Of a stretch of 5,310 nt of DNA, positions 1 through 5,270 are shown in pieces (positions within the stretch are counted from its first letter, which is position 1; every line of letters begins with the position of its first letter). Both the position numbers and the translations under genes were made by a program. The stretch is taken from contig DFBD01000010.1 in assembly GCA_002367255.1 (NCBI GenBank), positions 1 to 5,310 on the forward strand, read 5' to 3'. The notes beneath the pieces are model-generated. The model ran no database searches and was not told where the DNA came from. It saw nothing but the letters and a program-made list of their open reading frames with translations. The DNA comes from Rhodobacterales bacterium UBA3089 (lineage in GTDB: Bacteria > Pseudomonadota > Alphaproteobacteria > Rhodobacterales > Rhodobacteraceae).

Positions 1-453
1 ACCGCGATACAATCGGTAATCCACACCCTCCAGACTGATCTCTTTCCCATCTGCCCAGACCTTGCCAATCCGCGTAATCTCGCCCTCGCAAAGCGCAATC
101 GCCAAACTGATCGAATAACTATATTCGTTAACAACAGGCGACGACGAACCCTTCCCGCCCCCCGAACTATCCACATTTTCTGTAAACTTCGTTGACCAGA
201 TAACCTGCCCCGATGTCCGCATAGCCCCGAAAACACGCGGAATTTTGGCCCCCTCGCGCGCGCCAAGCACACGAAAGTTTTCGACCCGTCCACGTTCAAC
301 AGGTGCCGAGCCTCCCATTAGTCGTCCATCCAGTAGACGCCCTGCTGTCGCCCCCAAAGCCCGCCCAATCACCATTGACGAAAGCCCGAACGCCGCCCCG
401 CCAACCGACGCGCCAATCGCGCCGCCGACGGCAGATAATACCATTGTCGCCAT
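1..453 (-). CDS. g15: GTA baseplate megatron / host-specificity tail protein, N-terminal part (runs off the left edge)
   Basis: Only the first 151 codons lie in the window and they stay open to the edge; relatives of this protein exceed 1,000 residues. It is the large tail-tip protein that forms the central baseplate and, in RcGTA, is thought to open the way through the recipient envelope. Residues 5-48 are a glycine/alanine-rich hydrophobic stretch with small residues every three to four positions (AVGGAIGASVGGAAFGL), followed by the typical RLLDGRLMGG turn. Residues 58-86 (ENFRVLGAREG, then PRVFGAMRTSGQVIW) and 111-138 (YSYSISLAIALCEGE, KVWADGKE) match my memory of GTA g15 and related phage tail proteins. 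A glycine/serine-rich linker lies between them at 97-105. The ATG shares its A with the g14 stop (TAATG), and AGGAG sits 6 nt upstream. A second ATG, at codon 4, is less well placed. Identification is firm; what the missing part contains is inferred from the family. Confidence 0.93.
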   Translation of the reverse strand, partial: MATMVLSAVGGAIGASVGGAAFGLSSMVIGRALGATAGRLLDGRLMGGSAPVERGRVENFRVLGAREGAKIPRVFGAMRTSGQVIWSTKFTENVDSSGGGKGSSSPVVNEYSYSISLAIALCEGEITRIGKVWADGKEISLEGVDYRLYRG

Positions 454-869
454 TAATTGCTCCTGTCAGGAAATCTAAAAACGCCCGCTATACGGCGTTC
501 CCAAGCAGCCGAGAGCGGCGTTTCCACCACTCCACGCCCCGAATATGCATGAATGATTTTGCCACGCCCCGAGACAACGGCCAAATGCTTCGCCACGACC
601 CGCAACCGGAACACCAAAACGTCTCCAATTGCCGCCTCAGGCACATGCGTGAAATACCGCCCCATAGCTTCCAACAACCGCTCATCCTTGCTCGTCTCCG
701 ACCAATCCGGCGTATAAGCGGGCACGACCGCAGGTTCCGCACCACAAATTTCACGCCAGATACCACGCACCAGCCCAAGACAATCCGTCCCGGCGCCTTC
801 ACAACTCGCCTGATGCTGATAAGGCGTTCCAACCCAACGCCGCGCCACCGCTACCACATCATTTCGCAT
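453..869 (-). CDS. g14: GTA NlpC/P60 family cell-wall peptidase
   Basis: A 138-residue cysteine peptidase of the NlpC/P60 fold, the tail-associated enzyme expected to cleave peptide bonds in peptidoglycan so that DNA can cross the recipient periplasm. The active site can be read directly: Cys30 in GTDCLGLVRG, His95 in AKHLAVVS after the conserved GDVLVF strand (82-87), and His107 in KIIHAYSG as the third polar residue. The N-terminus ARRWVGTPYQHQ (9-20) is the usual substrate-side motif. There is no signal peptide, as expected for a protein delivered as part of the particle. Length is close to RcGTA g14. The ATG lies inside the end of g13 (11-nt overlap) with only a weak GGTGG upstream, so translation is probably coupled to g13. 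Its own stop overlaps the g15 start by one base. The antisense frames across this gene are shadows. Confidence 0.95.
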   Translation of the reverse strand: MRNDVVAVARRWVGTPYQHQASCEGAGTDCLGLVRGIWREICGAEPAVVPAYTPDWSETSKDERLLEAMGRYFTHVPEAAIGDVLVFRLRVVAKHLAVVSGRGKIIHAYSGRGVVETPLSAAWERRIAGVFRFPDRSN

Positions 870-1722
870 TCAAACTACCACCGTCATGTGTCTCGCCACT
901 GGCCGGATATGCCATTACCCAATCCTCGCCAGGGATATGTGGAAAACCACGGTAATTCAGAAAGTTACCGAACTTTATGCGGCACGTCTCCGCTTGCTTG
1001 TCACACCCCGCAATCACCTGCGCAGTGTCCCCCACAGCAACTTCGACCTCTTCCCAAACCTCCAACGTCCCCCCCGTATCAGCCTTCACCAAAGACACCG
1101 CACCAGATGCCCAGCGTATCACCCCGTTCGTAAACCACCCGTCCTGAAACCCGCTCAACCCGTCAAACGAAAACGCACGTTTTCCTGTAACCGCATGCAC
1201 AGTAACATCAGCCGAAAACGTCGGATCATCCGCATCAATTCCACACTTGGCATCACCAAGAACACGGTCACACTCGCGCAAATACATCCGCCCCAACGGC
1301 TGGTTCAGCACTTCAGTAATCCCGCGCAACTCTGCCTCAAAGGCACCTGTCCCACGTCGGATTTGCCCCAAAAACCCGCGAAACAACAGCACCTTCAACT
1401 CCGGCGAGGACCAATCCACCAGCCATTGCCAGACCTCGGCTCCATCATAGCGTCCTGCCAGAATATCGCCCTCAGTCAGCCCCGCATCACTCAACGCTCC
1501 AACCGCCTGCCCGTTATCCACGCTCAACCCGGTCGAGGCCTCCAGCACCGACGTATCCAGCCCGCTTCCGGCCTTGAAAGTGTCGCCATCAACCGTCAAA
1601 TCCCGATCATGATCCGTAAATCCGAACCGTACCCCGTCGCGCCGCACAACCAACCAGCACCGACACATCGTCGTCGCTCCACTATCCAGCCGCGCCTGCA
1701 ACGCACCACTAACGCCCCGCAT
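859..1722 (-). CDS. g13: GTA tail hub protein, DUF2163 / phage BR0599 family, probable Fe-S protein
   Basis: A 287-residue hub protein that joins the distal tail ring (g12) to the megatron (g15) in the baseplate; the role is taken from the RcGTA family. The N-terminal DUF2163 part (about 1-165) carries VRFGFTDHDRDL (31-42) and the long strand-rich region typical of the family. The C-terminal BR0599 part (about 195-280) contains GCDKQAETC and the hallmark FGNFLNYRGFPHIPGED. Cysteines 151, 160, 240 and 247 fall in the two family motifs (RECDRVLGDAKCG and GCDKQAETC), the arrangement linked to iron-sulfur binding in phage lambda gpL and in this family. The start is chosen at the ATG that shares its A with the g12 stop (TGATG), with GAGGTG 8 nt upstream; a TTG one codon earlier is possible but less likely. 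The gene ends 11 nt into g14. Confidence 0.94.
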   Translation of the reverse strand: MRGVSGALQARLDSGATTMCRCWLVVRRDGVRFGFTDHDRDLTVDGDTFKAGSGLDTSVLEASTGLSVDNGQAVGALSDAGLTEGDILAGRYDGAEVWQWLVDWSSPELKVLLFRGFLGQIRRGTGAFEAELRGITEVLNQPLGRMYLRECDRVLGDAKCGIDADDPTFSADVTVHAVTGKRAFSFDGLSGFQDGWFTNGVIRWASGAVSLVKADTGGTLEVWEEVEVAVGDTAQVIAGCDKQAETCRIKFGNFLNYRGFPHIPGEDWVMAYPASGETHDGGSLNAK

Positions 1723-2354
1723 CAAACCCGCACCTCGACCACCGGCACCGAGGGAATCTCCCCTGCTGAAAATCCACCGACGGAGCTCTCTATCCGGTCC
1801 GTGTCGAACCGAACCGGCACATCAAACTCGAATCCAGCCGTCACCAACGCGCCATCCGCTGGTGGCTCGGTAAACGTCAGATCGCCTGTTTCAAAATCAA
1901 CAGCATAATCCACACCAAGGACCTGCAAATCACCGGAAATCGCCACTTTCACGAAATTCAATACAGGCTTGGTAATCTCCCGAACCTGCACTGCCTCGCC
2001 GGAATGATAACTTTTAACTAATTGATAAACCGAAGAAACATCGTCTCCGACTCCGATAACTTGATCCGTCGCCTCGATATCTTCAGAGGGCAAACACGAC
2101 TTGAAGTCCGCCCAATCCTTCCAGCGAAACCCGAACAACTGCCCCGAGCGTGCCTCGAAAAACCCGATCAAAACTGACAGATCATCCAGTGATCGCATCC
2201 CGAATCCCGCATCATATCGACGCCGAGATTGCGCCCAAGGGCTATTTCGTTCTTCAAACCCGTTCGTCAGCGAAACAATCTCCGTCCGCCGTTCCGGCCC
2301 ACCAATTGACCCAAAAGACAGGTCCGTTGGAAACCGTATTTCATGAAAGTTCAT
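1722..2354 (-). CDS. g12: GTA distal tail protein, DUF2460 (TIGR02217 type)
   Basis: A 210-residue DUF2460 protein that forms the ring at the lower end of the tail tube, between the tube protein and the hub. Recognisable parts are the N-terminal FHEIRFPTDLSFGSIGGPER (3-22), the aromatic and arginine-rich NSPWAQSRRRYDAGFG (37-52), and FFEARSGQLFGFRWKDWADF (65-84), all strongly conserved in this family. The C-terminal half contains LGVDYAVDFETGDLTFTEPP (146-165) and ends FDTDRIESS with a short tail. Length matches RcGTA g12. The ATG has AAGGAG 6 nt upstream, in a 15-nt spacer after g11, so this gene starts with its own ribosome entry rather than by overlap. Its TGA overlaps the g13 ATG by one base. 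No frameshift or odd composition is seen. Confidence 0.95.
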   Translation of the reverse strand: MNFHEIRFPTDLSFGSIGGPERRTEIVSLTNGFEERNSPWAQSRRRYDAGFGMRSLDDLSVLIGFFEARSGQLFGFRWKDWADFKSCLPSEDIEATDQVIGVGDDVSSVYQLVKSYHSGEAVQVREITKPVLNFVKVAISGDLQVLGVDYAVDFETGDLTFTEPPADGALVTAGFEFDVPVRFDTDRIESSVGGFSAGEIPSVPVVEVRV

Positions 2355-2360
2355 GCTGCT

Positions 2361-2366
2361 CTCCTT
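2361..2366 (-). promoter_or_regulatory. Ribosome binding site of g12
   Basis: AAGGAG on the minus strand, 6 nt before the g12 ATG and inside the 15-nt gap after g11. One of the strongest Shine-Dalgarno matches in the window; it supports independent initiation of the distal tail gene. Confidence 0.7.
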
Positions 2367-2369
2367 GTC

Positions 2370-3017
2370 TTATAAGTTTCGCTGTCCGCGTTGAATTGCC
2401 CGCGAAATTCCAGCCGAAATCTGTGTCTTAGACCGCTGAAAACCCGCCACATCCGGCGACGAGATATTCATCGTCACGTTCACCACAGAGCTCCCGCCAC
2501 CACGAACCCCCAGCTTCCCGTCTGCGCCACGCGCTAGCGGCATAATCGCCTCCGGCCCAGCCTCTCCCATAAGTCCGACACCACCGCGCATCGGAAAATG
2601 CGTTGGCCCATCGACCACGCCACCCTGCGCAAACGCCGCCACACGGCCACCGCTAAATGCACCACCATTCTCAAACGGCACCGCGCTGGAAATCAGCCCG
2701 CCAATCGCCCCGCCAAGTGCATCCGTAACTGGCGAGATCGCCCGATTGAACGCCGCATCCGCCATGCTCCGCGCCAGCCCGGACAACACATCGGACAACC
2801 GATCCCCATCAATCACCAGATCCCCGATCGCCGATTTTAAACCCGAGCTTAAGTTCCGGCTAAGTGCGCGCGCCTCCGCTCCAGCACCCGCCACAGAAAA
2901 CTTCATCCCCTCCAGCTCTTGCTGAAAAGCCAACGTCGCGGTTTGTGTACCAACCAGCGATCCCTCTAGATCATCCAGCAGCCCGTCCAAGTTTTCCAAA
3001 TCCGTTTCAACAGCCAT
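2370..3017 (-). CDS. g11: GTA tail tape measure protein (short)
   Basis: A 215-residue protein matching RcGTA g11, the ruler that sets tail length and lies inside the tube before DNA ejection. Residues 1-95 are predicted largely helical, with heptad-like leucines (LENLDGLLDDLEGSLVG) and a basic/acidic mix; residues 96-112 are a glycine-rich hydrophobic segment (ALGGAIGGLI). The C-terminal third carries the tape-measure signature: FAQGGVVDGPTHFPMRGG (129-146) and GLMGEAGPEAIMPLARG (148-164), then a strand-rich end with VVNVTMNISSPD. These motifs are shared with the C-termini of lambda gpH-like tape measures. It is far shorter than phage tape measures, which agrees with a short GTA tail. The ATG has AAGGAG 5 nt upstream, and that site doubles as the last codons of g10.1 (Lys-Glu-stop). 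The gap to g10.1 is 2 nt. Confidence 0.92.
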   Translation of the reverse strand: MAVETDLENLDGLLDDLEGSLVGTQTATLAFQQELEGMKFSVAGAGAEARALSRNLSSGLKSAIGDLVIDGDRLSDVLSGLARSMADAAFNRAISPVTDALGGAIGGLISSAVPFENGGAFSGGRVAAFAQGGVVDGPTHFPMRGGVGLMGEAGPEAIMPLARGADGKLGVRGGGSSVVNVTMNISSPDVAGFQRSKTQISAGISRAIQRGQRNL

Positions 3018-3019
3018 AT

Positions 3020-3211
3020 TTACTCCTTAATTCCATCAGGAAACGACGCCGCCAAATCGGAAAACCCGACCCGCGACAGCGACGCCACCTCGCCGTCTAC
3101 CCCGGCCATCAGCATCAATTCCGCAGGTGTAAGCGCCCAAAAGCGATCCGGGGACAGCCGTAAATTAACCAACCCCAGCCGCATCAAAGCCGCCCAGTTG
3201 ACCTTGCTCAC
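3020..3211 (-). CDS. g10.1: Small phage tail assembly chaperone-like protein
   Basis: A 63-residue protein of the small tail-assembly-chaperone type (DUF2376/Phage_TAC family), found between g10 and the tape measure in RcGTA-type clusters. The diagnostic core is LRLSPDRFWALTPAELMLMAG (from about residue 17), preceded by the conserved Trp6. It probably works with g10 to keep the tape measure and tube protein assembly-competent, by analogy with the T part of lambda gpGT. The start is GTG, forming a GTGA overlap with the stop of g10; the next in-frame ATG (codon 10) would remove Trp6 and was rejected. No clear Shine-Dalgarno precedes the GTG, so reinitiation after g10 is likely. Its last codons contain the ribosome binding site of g11. 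Confidence 0.88.
   Translation of the reverse strand: MSKVNWAALMRLGLVNLRLSPDRFWALTPAELMLMAGVDGEVASLSRVGFSDLAASFPDGIKE
3023..3028 (-). promoter_or_regulatory. Ribosome binding site of g11, inside the 3' end of g10.1
   Basis: AAGGAG on the minus strand, 5 nt before the g11 ATG, read at the same time as the final Lys and Glu codons of g10.1. Confidence 0.7.
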
Positions 3212-3504
3212 TCGAGTACCGCGAACGTCACCGCCAACAGTTTTGCCGCTGCTTGCGCCGCCACAATCGGCCCCCCGTCAACATCCAGTTCAACCTCGCA
3301 CCCTCCGCCACGCAACCCGGCCTTCAAAAGCAGAACCAAATCTCGCGCCGAAAACCCACCGGTTTCAAAGCGTTGCACCATGTCCATCAAACTGTCGGCT
3401 TCCATCTCGGCTTCCAATTCGGCCAATACACCCAGCGTCAGGCGCATCACATGCACCTGACCACCGACCACCAGCTCCGCCTCACCGCGGTACGGATTCA
3501 CCAT
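3208..3504 (-). CDS. g10: GTA gp10 family tail assembly chaperone
   Basis: A 98-residue protein of the GTA gp10 / Phage_TAC family (DUF3356). Recognisable features are the N-terminal NPYRGEAELVVGGQ (3-16), the core HVMRLTLGVLAELEAEMEAD (18-37), and FSARDLVLLLKAGLRGGG (51-68), with an alanine-rich helix at the end (VAAQAAAKLLAVTF). The expected role is a cytoplasmic chaperone for tail tube assembly, not a virion structural part. The start chosen is the ATG that overlaps the g9 stop by one base (TGATG); a TTG one codon upstream is the only alternative. The upstream Shine-Dalgarno is weak (CGGCGA), suggesting coupling to g9. Codons 77-78 are GGG GGG, a run of six G discussed in the findings. It ends in a 4-nt overlap with g10.1. 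Confidence 0.92.
   Translation of the reverse strand: MVNPYRGEAELVVGGQVHVMRLTLGVLAELEAEMEADSLMDMVQRFETGGFSARDLVLLLKAGLRGGGCEVELDVDGGPIVAAQAAAKLLAVTFAVLE
3271..3276 (-). other. Six-G run in g10, possible slippery site
   Basis: Minus-strand GGGGGG occupying two in-frame glycine codons (77-78) of g10. The -1 frame has a stop (TGA) immediately before the run and is then open from the run through the GTG of g10.1. That is the geometry expected of a lambda G/GT-type -1 frameshift, but the heptamer (C GGG GGG) is not a perfect slippery sequence. Chance is a serious alternative. Confidence 0.25.
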
Positions 3505-3917
3505 CAAATCGCCGTAAAGTTCAGCGCTCCGGCCGAGGCCATAGACAACTCGTAGGCCGCCTCACCGTCATGCTGGCCAGAATACTCCACCGCCGTCAGC
3601 TGGAACGGCCCCTCGACCACGCCGAAATCGGGAATGATCACCTGAAACGGCAAAATCTCGCCATCAAAGAATATCTGTCGCGCCCGCTCATCGGTGTTTT
3701 CATCCCTAAAAACCCCGGACCCGCTGATAGCGGCAGATCGCACACCAGCCCCGCCCAGCAACTCTCGCCAACCACCCGCGCTGCCTAAATTCGTCACATC
3801 TACCGTATCGGCATTGAACGAAATACGGCTAGCCCGCAGGCCCGCAACCGTTTCAAACGTACCCGAGCCATCCATGTCGATCTTAATCAAAAGATCCTTG
3901 CCTTTTTGCGCTACCAT
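3504..3917 (-). CDS. g9: GTA major tail (tube) protein, TP901-1 family
   Basis: A 137-residue tube protein that stacks in rings to form the tail. Family features seen: the N-terminal KGKDLLIKIDMDGSGTFETV (5-24), GLRASRISFNADTVDVTN (26-43), and the loop GWRELLGGAGVRSAAISGSG (49-68), typical of the TP901-1/TIGR02126 major tail group. The following GVFRDENTDERARQIFFDGE (68-87) and FEL-like C-terminal AYELSMASAGALNFTAI (121-137) complete the two-sheet tube fold. Length is close to RcGTA g9. The ATG is preceded by AAAGGA at 7 nt, in a 15-nt AT-rich spacer after g8, which suits strong independent initiation for the most abundant tail protein. The stop overlaps the g10 ATG by one base. Confidence 0.95.
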   Translation of the reverse strand: MVAQKGKDLLIKIDMDGSGTFETVAGLRASRISFNADTVDVTNLGSAGGWRELLGGAGVRSAAISGSGVFRDENTDERARQIFFDGEILPFQVIIPDFGVVEGPFQLTAVEYSGQHDGEAAYELSMASAGALNFTAI

Positions 3918-3936
3918 TTTGAATTCCTTTAATTAA
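3918..3936 (-). promoter_or_regulatory. AT-rich translation leader and ribosome binding site of g9
   Basis: The spacer before g9, including the end of g8, is almost entirely A and T except for the AAAGGA site (3925-3930). In a gene cluster with clearly higher GC this is a local exception, and it should leave the start of the major tail gene free of RNA structure. No -35/-10 promoter pair was convincing. Confidence 0.55.
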
Positions 3937-4352
3937 ATATCTTCAACGACGGCCCGAAACCGCATTTCAATTCGCCGCAACTCTGGCGCAATTCCACGCT
4001 TTGCCTTGGCCTTCAAAAACCGCAGTGACACCAAATGTCCGCCAGTTAACGCCAAACTCGCGTCAACCAGCACATCAGAAATCGCCGCCGCAACCACCTT
4101 CGCCGCCGAAAATCCATTCGCGGTCGAATGCACCACAACGTCAAAATCATGCACCCCACCGCTGGAAGTGACGGACCCAAACGGCTTCACCATCTCCTCG
4201 CCCAACGTCACATGTTCTCCCAAAGGCAATGCCCCACCCGAAGGCAACGGCGCGTCGTAGATCTCCGCGCCGACCAACGCGACCAGCGCCGCATCGCCGG
4301 TCAAAGCCCCGTAAATCGCGCCCTGAAGTTCACCGGATAAAGCCAAACTCAT
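3933..4352 (-). CDS. g8: GTA tail terminator / tail completion protein, DUF3168
   Basis: A 139-residue DUF3168 protein, the ring that caps the head-proximal end of the tail tube and joins it to the stopper g7. Family features are the N-terminal helix SLALSGELQGAIYGAL (2-17), ALVALVGAEIYDAPLPSG (22-39), HVTLGEE (47-53), and HDFDVVVHSTANGFSAAK (68-85), followed by LVSLRFLKAKAKR (107-119) and the strand ELRRIEMRFRAVVED at the end. The start chosen is the ATG at 4352: it forms an ATGA overlap with the g7 stop and has GAGGAGG 7 nt upstream. An in-frame ATG 11 codons earlier (4385) would overlap g7 by 37 nt and add a glycine-rich leader (MAGMLGRGGQG) not expected in the family. Identification is strong; role is by homology. 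Confidence 0.93.
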   Translation of the reverse strand: MSLALSGELQGAIYGALTGDAALVALVGAEIYDAPLPSGGALPLGEHVTLGEEMVKPFGSVTSSGGVHDFDVVVHSTANGFSAAKVVAAAISDVLVDASLALTGGHLVSLRFLKAKAKRGIAPELRRIEMRFRAVVEDI

Positions 4353-4681
4353 CCCTTGCCCTCCTCTGCCCAGCATTCCAGCCAACGCCCCGCCGGATCA
4401 AACTCCGCAACCGCCAAGATCGAAAACACCCGATCTCCCTCGCGAAACCGCTGATCCGGCCGTGGCCTGGACGCCGTACCCACCGGCGCGCCACGCACGA
4501 TAATCCGATACCGAACGCGCGAAATATCCCGTGCGCTCACCAAAGCCTCACGGCCAGATCGCGCATCAACATCCGCCCAAACGACGCCCAAAACCTGCCA
4601 ACCAACGGTGAAACCACCCTTGCCATCCGGTGTATTCGCACGTTCCTCCAACACCAGCTTTCGCGATAAATTTACCTTCAA
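4349..4681 (-). CDS. g7: GTA head-tail adaptor / stopper protein
   Basis: A 110-residue protein of the phage head-tail joining family (Phage_H_T_join type), which sits between the g6 adaptor ring and the tail terminator and closes the filled head. Seen: LSRKLVLEERANTPDGKGGF (5-24), then GWQVLGVVWADVDARSGRE (27-45), YRIIVRGAP (58-66), and the C-terminal RFREGDRVFSILAVAEFDPA (78-97) plus RWLECWAEE, which follow the usual strand order of this family. No in-frame ATG is suitable. The start is TTG in a 4-nt TTGA overlap with the g6 stop, with a modest GGGGGT 6 nt upstream. Later TTG or GTG codons at 10-11 would delete the first conserved strand. The 3' end overlaps g8 by 4 nt. Confidence 0.9.
   Translation of the reverse strand: MKVNLSRKLVLEERANTPDGKGGFTVGWQVLGVVWADVDARSGREALVSARDISRVRYRIIVRGAPVGTASRPRPDQRFREGDRVFSILAVAEFDPAGRWLECWAEEGKG
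4360..4366 (-). promoter_or_regulatory. Ribosome binding site that sets the g8 start
   Basis: GAGGAGG on the minus strand, 7 nt before the ATG at 4352 and inside the 3' end of g7. It favours the shorter g8 form over the ATG at 4385. Confidence 0.7.
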
Positions 4682-5256
4682 CGCGCACCCCCGATCCGAA
4701 TGGGCCGGTATGCCTCGATCAACGCGCTGACACCAAACGGCATCCCGTTAACGCGCCCCTCGCCTGCTCGATTTTCGTAAAAACTCGCAGCTTGCAGCAG
4801 TACCGTCTGCCTCAGATCCGCAGGCACCGCGGCCCAATCGCCAAAGCCAGCATCAAACGTCAGAACCACGCGCCCGCCATCCTGAATGCTCGGTAAAACC
4901 CCGACAATTTTCGGCCTCTGGCTGTCGCGCTCCAGCACATAGCCCGCCGCATCCACGACGGTCTCCAGACCATCACGATCCACTAAAGTCACCGCGCTCA
5001 CGACCACAACCGGCGCAATTGGCAACACCTGTTCGCCATCCACACCCCAGCGCGTCAGCTCCCAACTAAAGCTCCGCGTCATCAGCGCCTTACCGATCCG
5101 CACCTCGATCGCCGCCATGGCAGATCGCAAGCACACCTCTAAAACCGCATCCTGCGCCCCGTCATCAGTAAACCCGGTTCCCAATTTCAAGTGGTCCGCA
5201 AAACCACGTATCGGTAGATCCGCCGCCGCAACAGCCGTCAATTCTTCTAACATCAT
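4678..5256 (-). CDS. g6: GTA head-tail connector (adaptor) protein, gp6-like / phiE125 gp8 family
   Basis: A 192-residue adaptor that forms the ring bound directly under the portal. The N-terminal half is helical: LPIRGFADHLKLGTGFTDDG (14-33) resembles the family motif for short acidic-loop helices, followed by LEVCLRSAMAAIEVRIGKAL (39-58). The middle is strand-rich, with FSWELTRW (63-70), LPIAPVVVVSAVTLVDRDG (78-96) and Y106 in a conserved YVLERDSQRPKI. The C-terminus has GGRVVLTFDAGFGDWAAVPA (127-146), the helix RQTVLLQAASFYENR (149-163) and MPFGVSALIEAYRPIR. Two adjacent ATG codons are available (5256 and 5253); both suit the GAGAGGA site, and the first is given. The stop overlaps the TTG start of g7. 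Length and order match RcGTA g6. Confidence 0.92.
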   Translation of the reverse strand: MMLEELTAVAAADLPIRGFADHLKLGTGFTDDGAQDAVLEVCLRSAMAAIEVRIGKALMTRSFSWELTRWGVDGEQVLPIAPVVVVSAVTLVDRDGLETVVDAAGYVLERDSQRPKIVGVLPSIQDGGRVVLTFDAGFGDWAAVPADLRQTVLLQAASFYENRAGEGRVNGMPFGVSALIEAYRPIRIGGAR

Positions 5257-5263
5257 GGCAAAT

Positions 5264-5270
5264 TCCTCTC
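5264..5270 (-). promoter_or_regulatory. Ribosome binding site of g6
   Basis: GAGAGGA on the minus strand, 7 nt before the ATG at 5256 (10 nt before the second ATG), which slightly favours the first of the two starts. Confidence 0.6.

Noticed and set aside
488..832. Minus-strand open frame of 114 codons inside g14
   Set aside because: It is an out-of-frame reading of the peptidase gene; only the g14 frame gives the Cys/His/His active site.
1723..1725. TTG one codon upstream as the g13 start (a similar TTG exists before g10 at 3507-3505)
   Set aside because: An ATG follows immediately and forms a TGATG junction with the preceding stop in both cases, so ATG is the simpler start.
303..1908. Two long plus-strand open frames (276 and 340 codons) antisense to g13, g14 and g15
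   Set aside because: They lie fully opposite well-recognised genes, their translations are rich in Pro, Arg, His and Ser with no family resemblance, and they are explained by the codon usage of the minus-strand genes, which rarely gives stops in that antisense phase.
3198..3788. Plus-strand open frame of 196 codons opposite g9 and g10
   Set aside because: Same reason: low-complexity Pro/Arg/His composition, antisense to conserved tail genes, no ribosome binding site of note.
3918..3950. Internal promoter in the AT-rich spacer before g9
   Set aside because: The stretch is too short and no spaced -35/-10 pair could be made; a translation role explains it better.
4353..4385. Longer g8 beginning at the ATG at 4385
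   Set aside because: It would overlap g7 by 37 nt and add a glycine-rich leader; the ATG at 4352 has a GAGGAGG site and a standard ATGA overlap.
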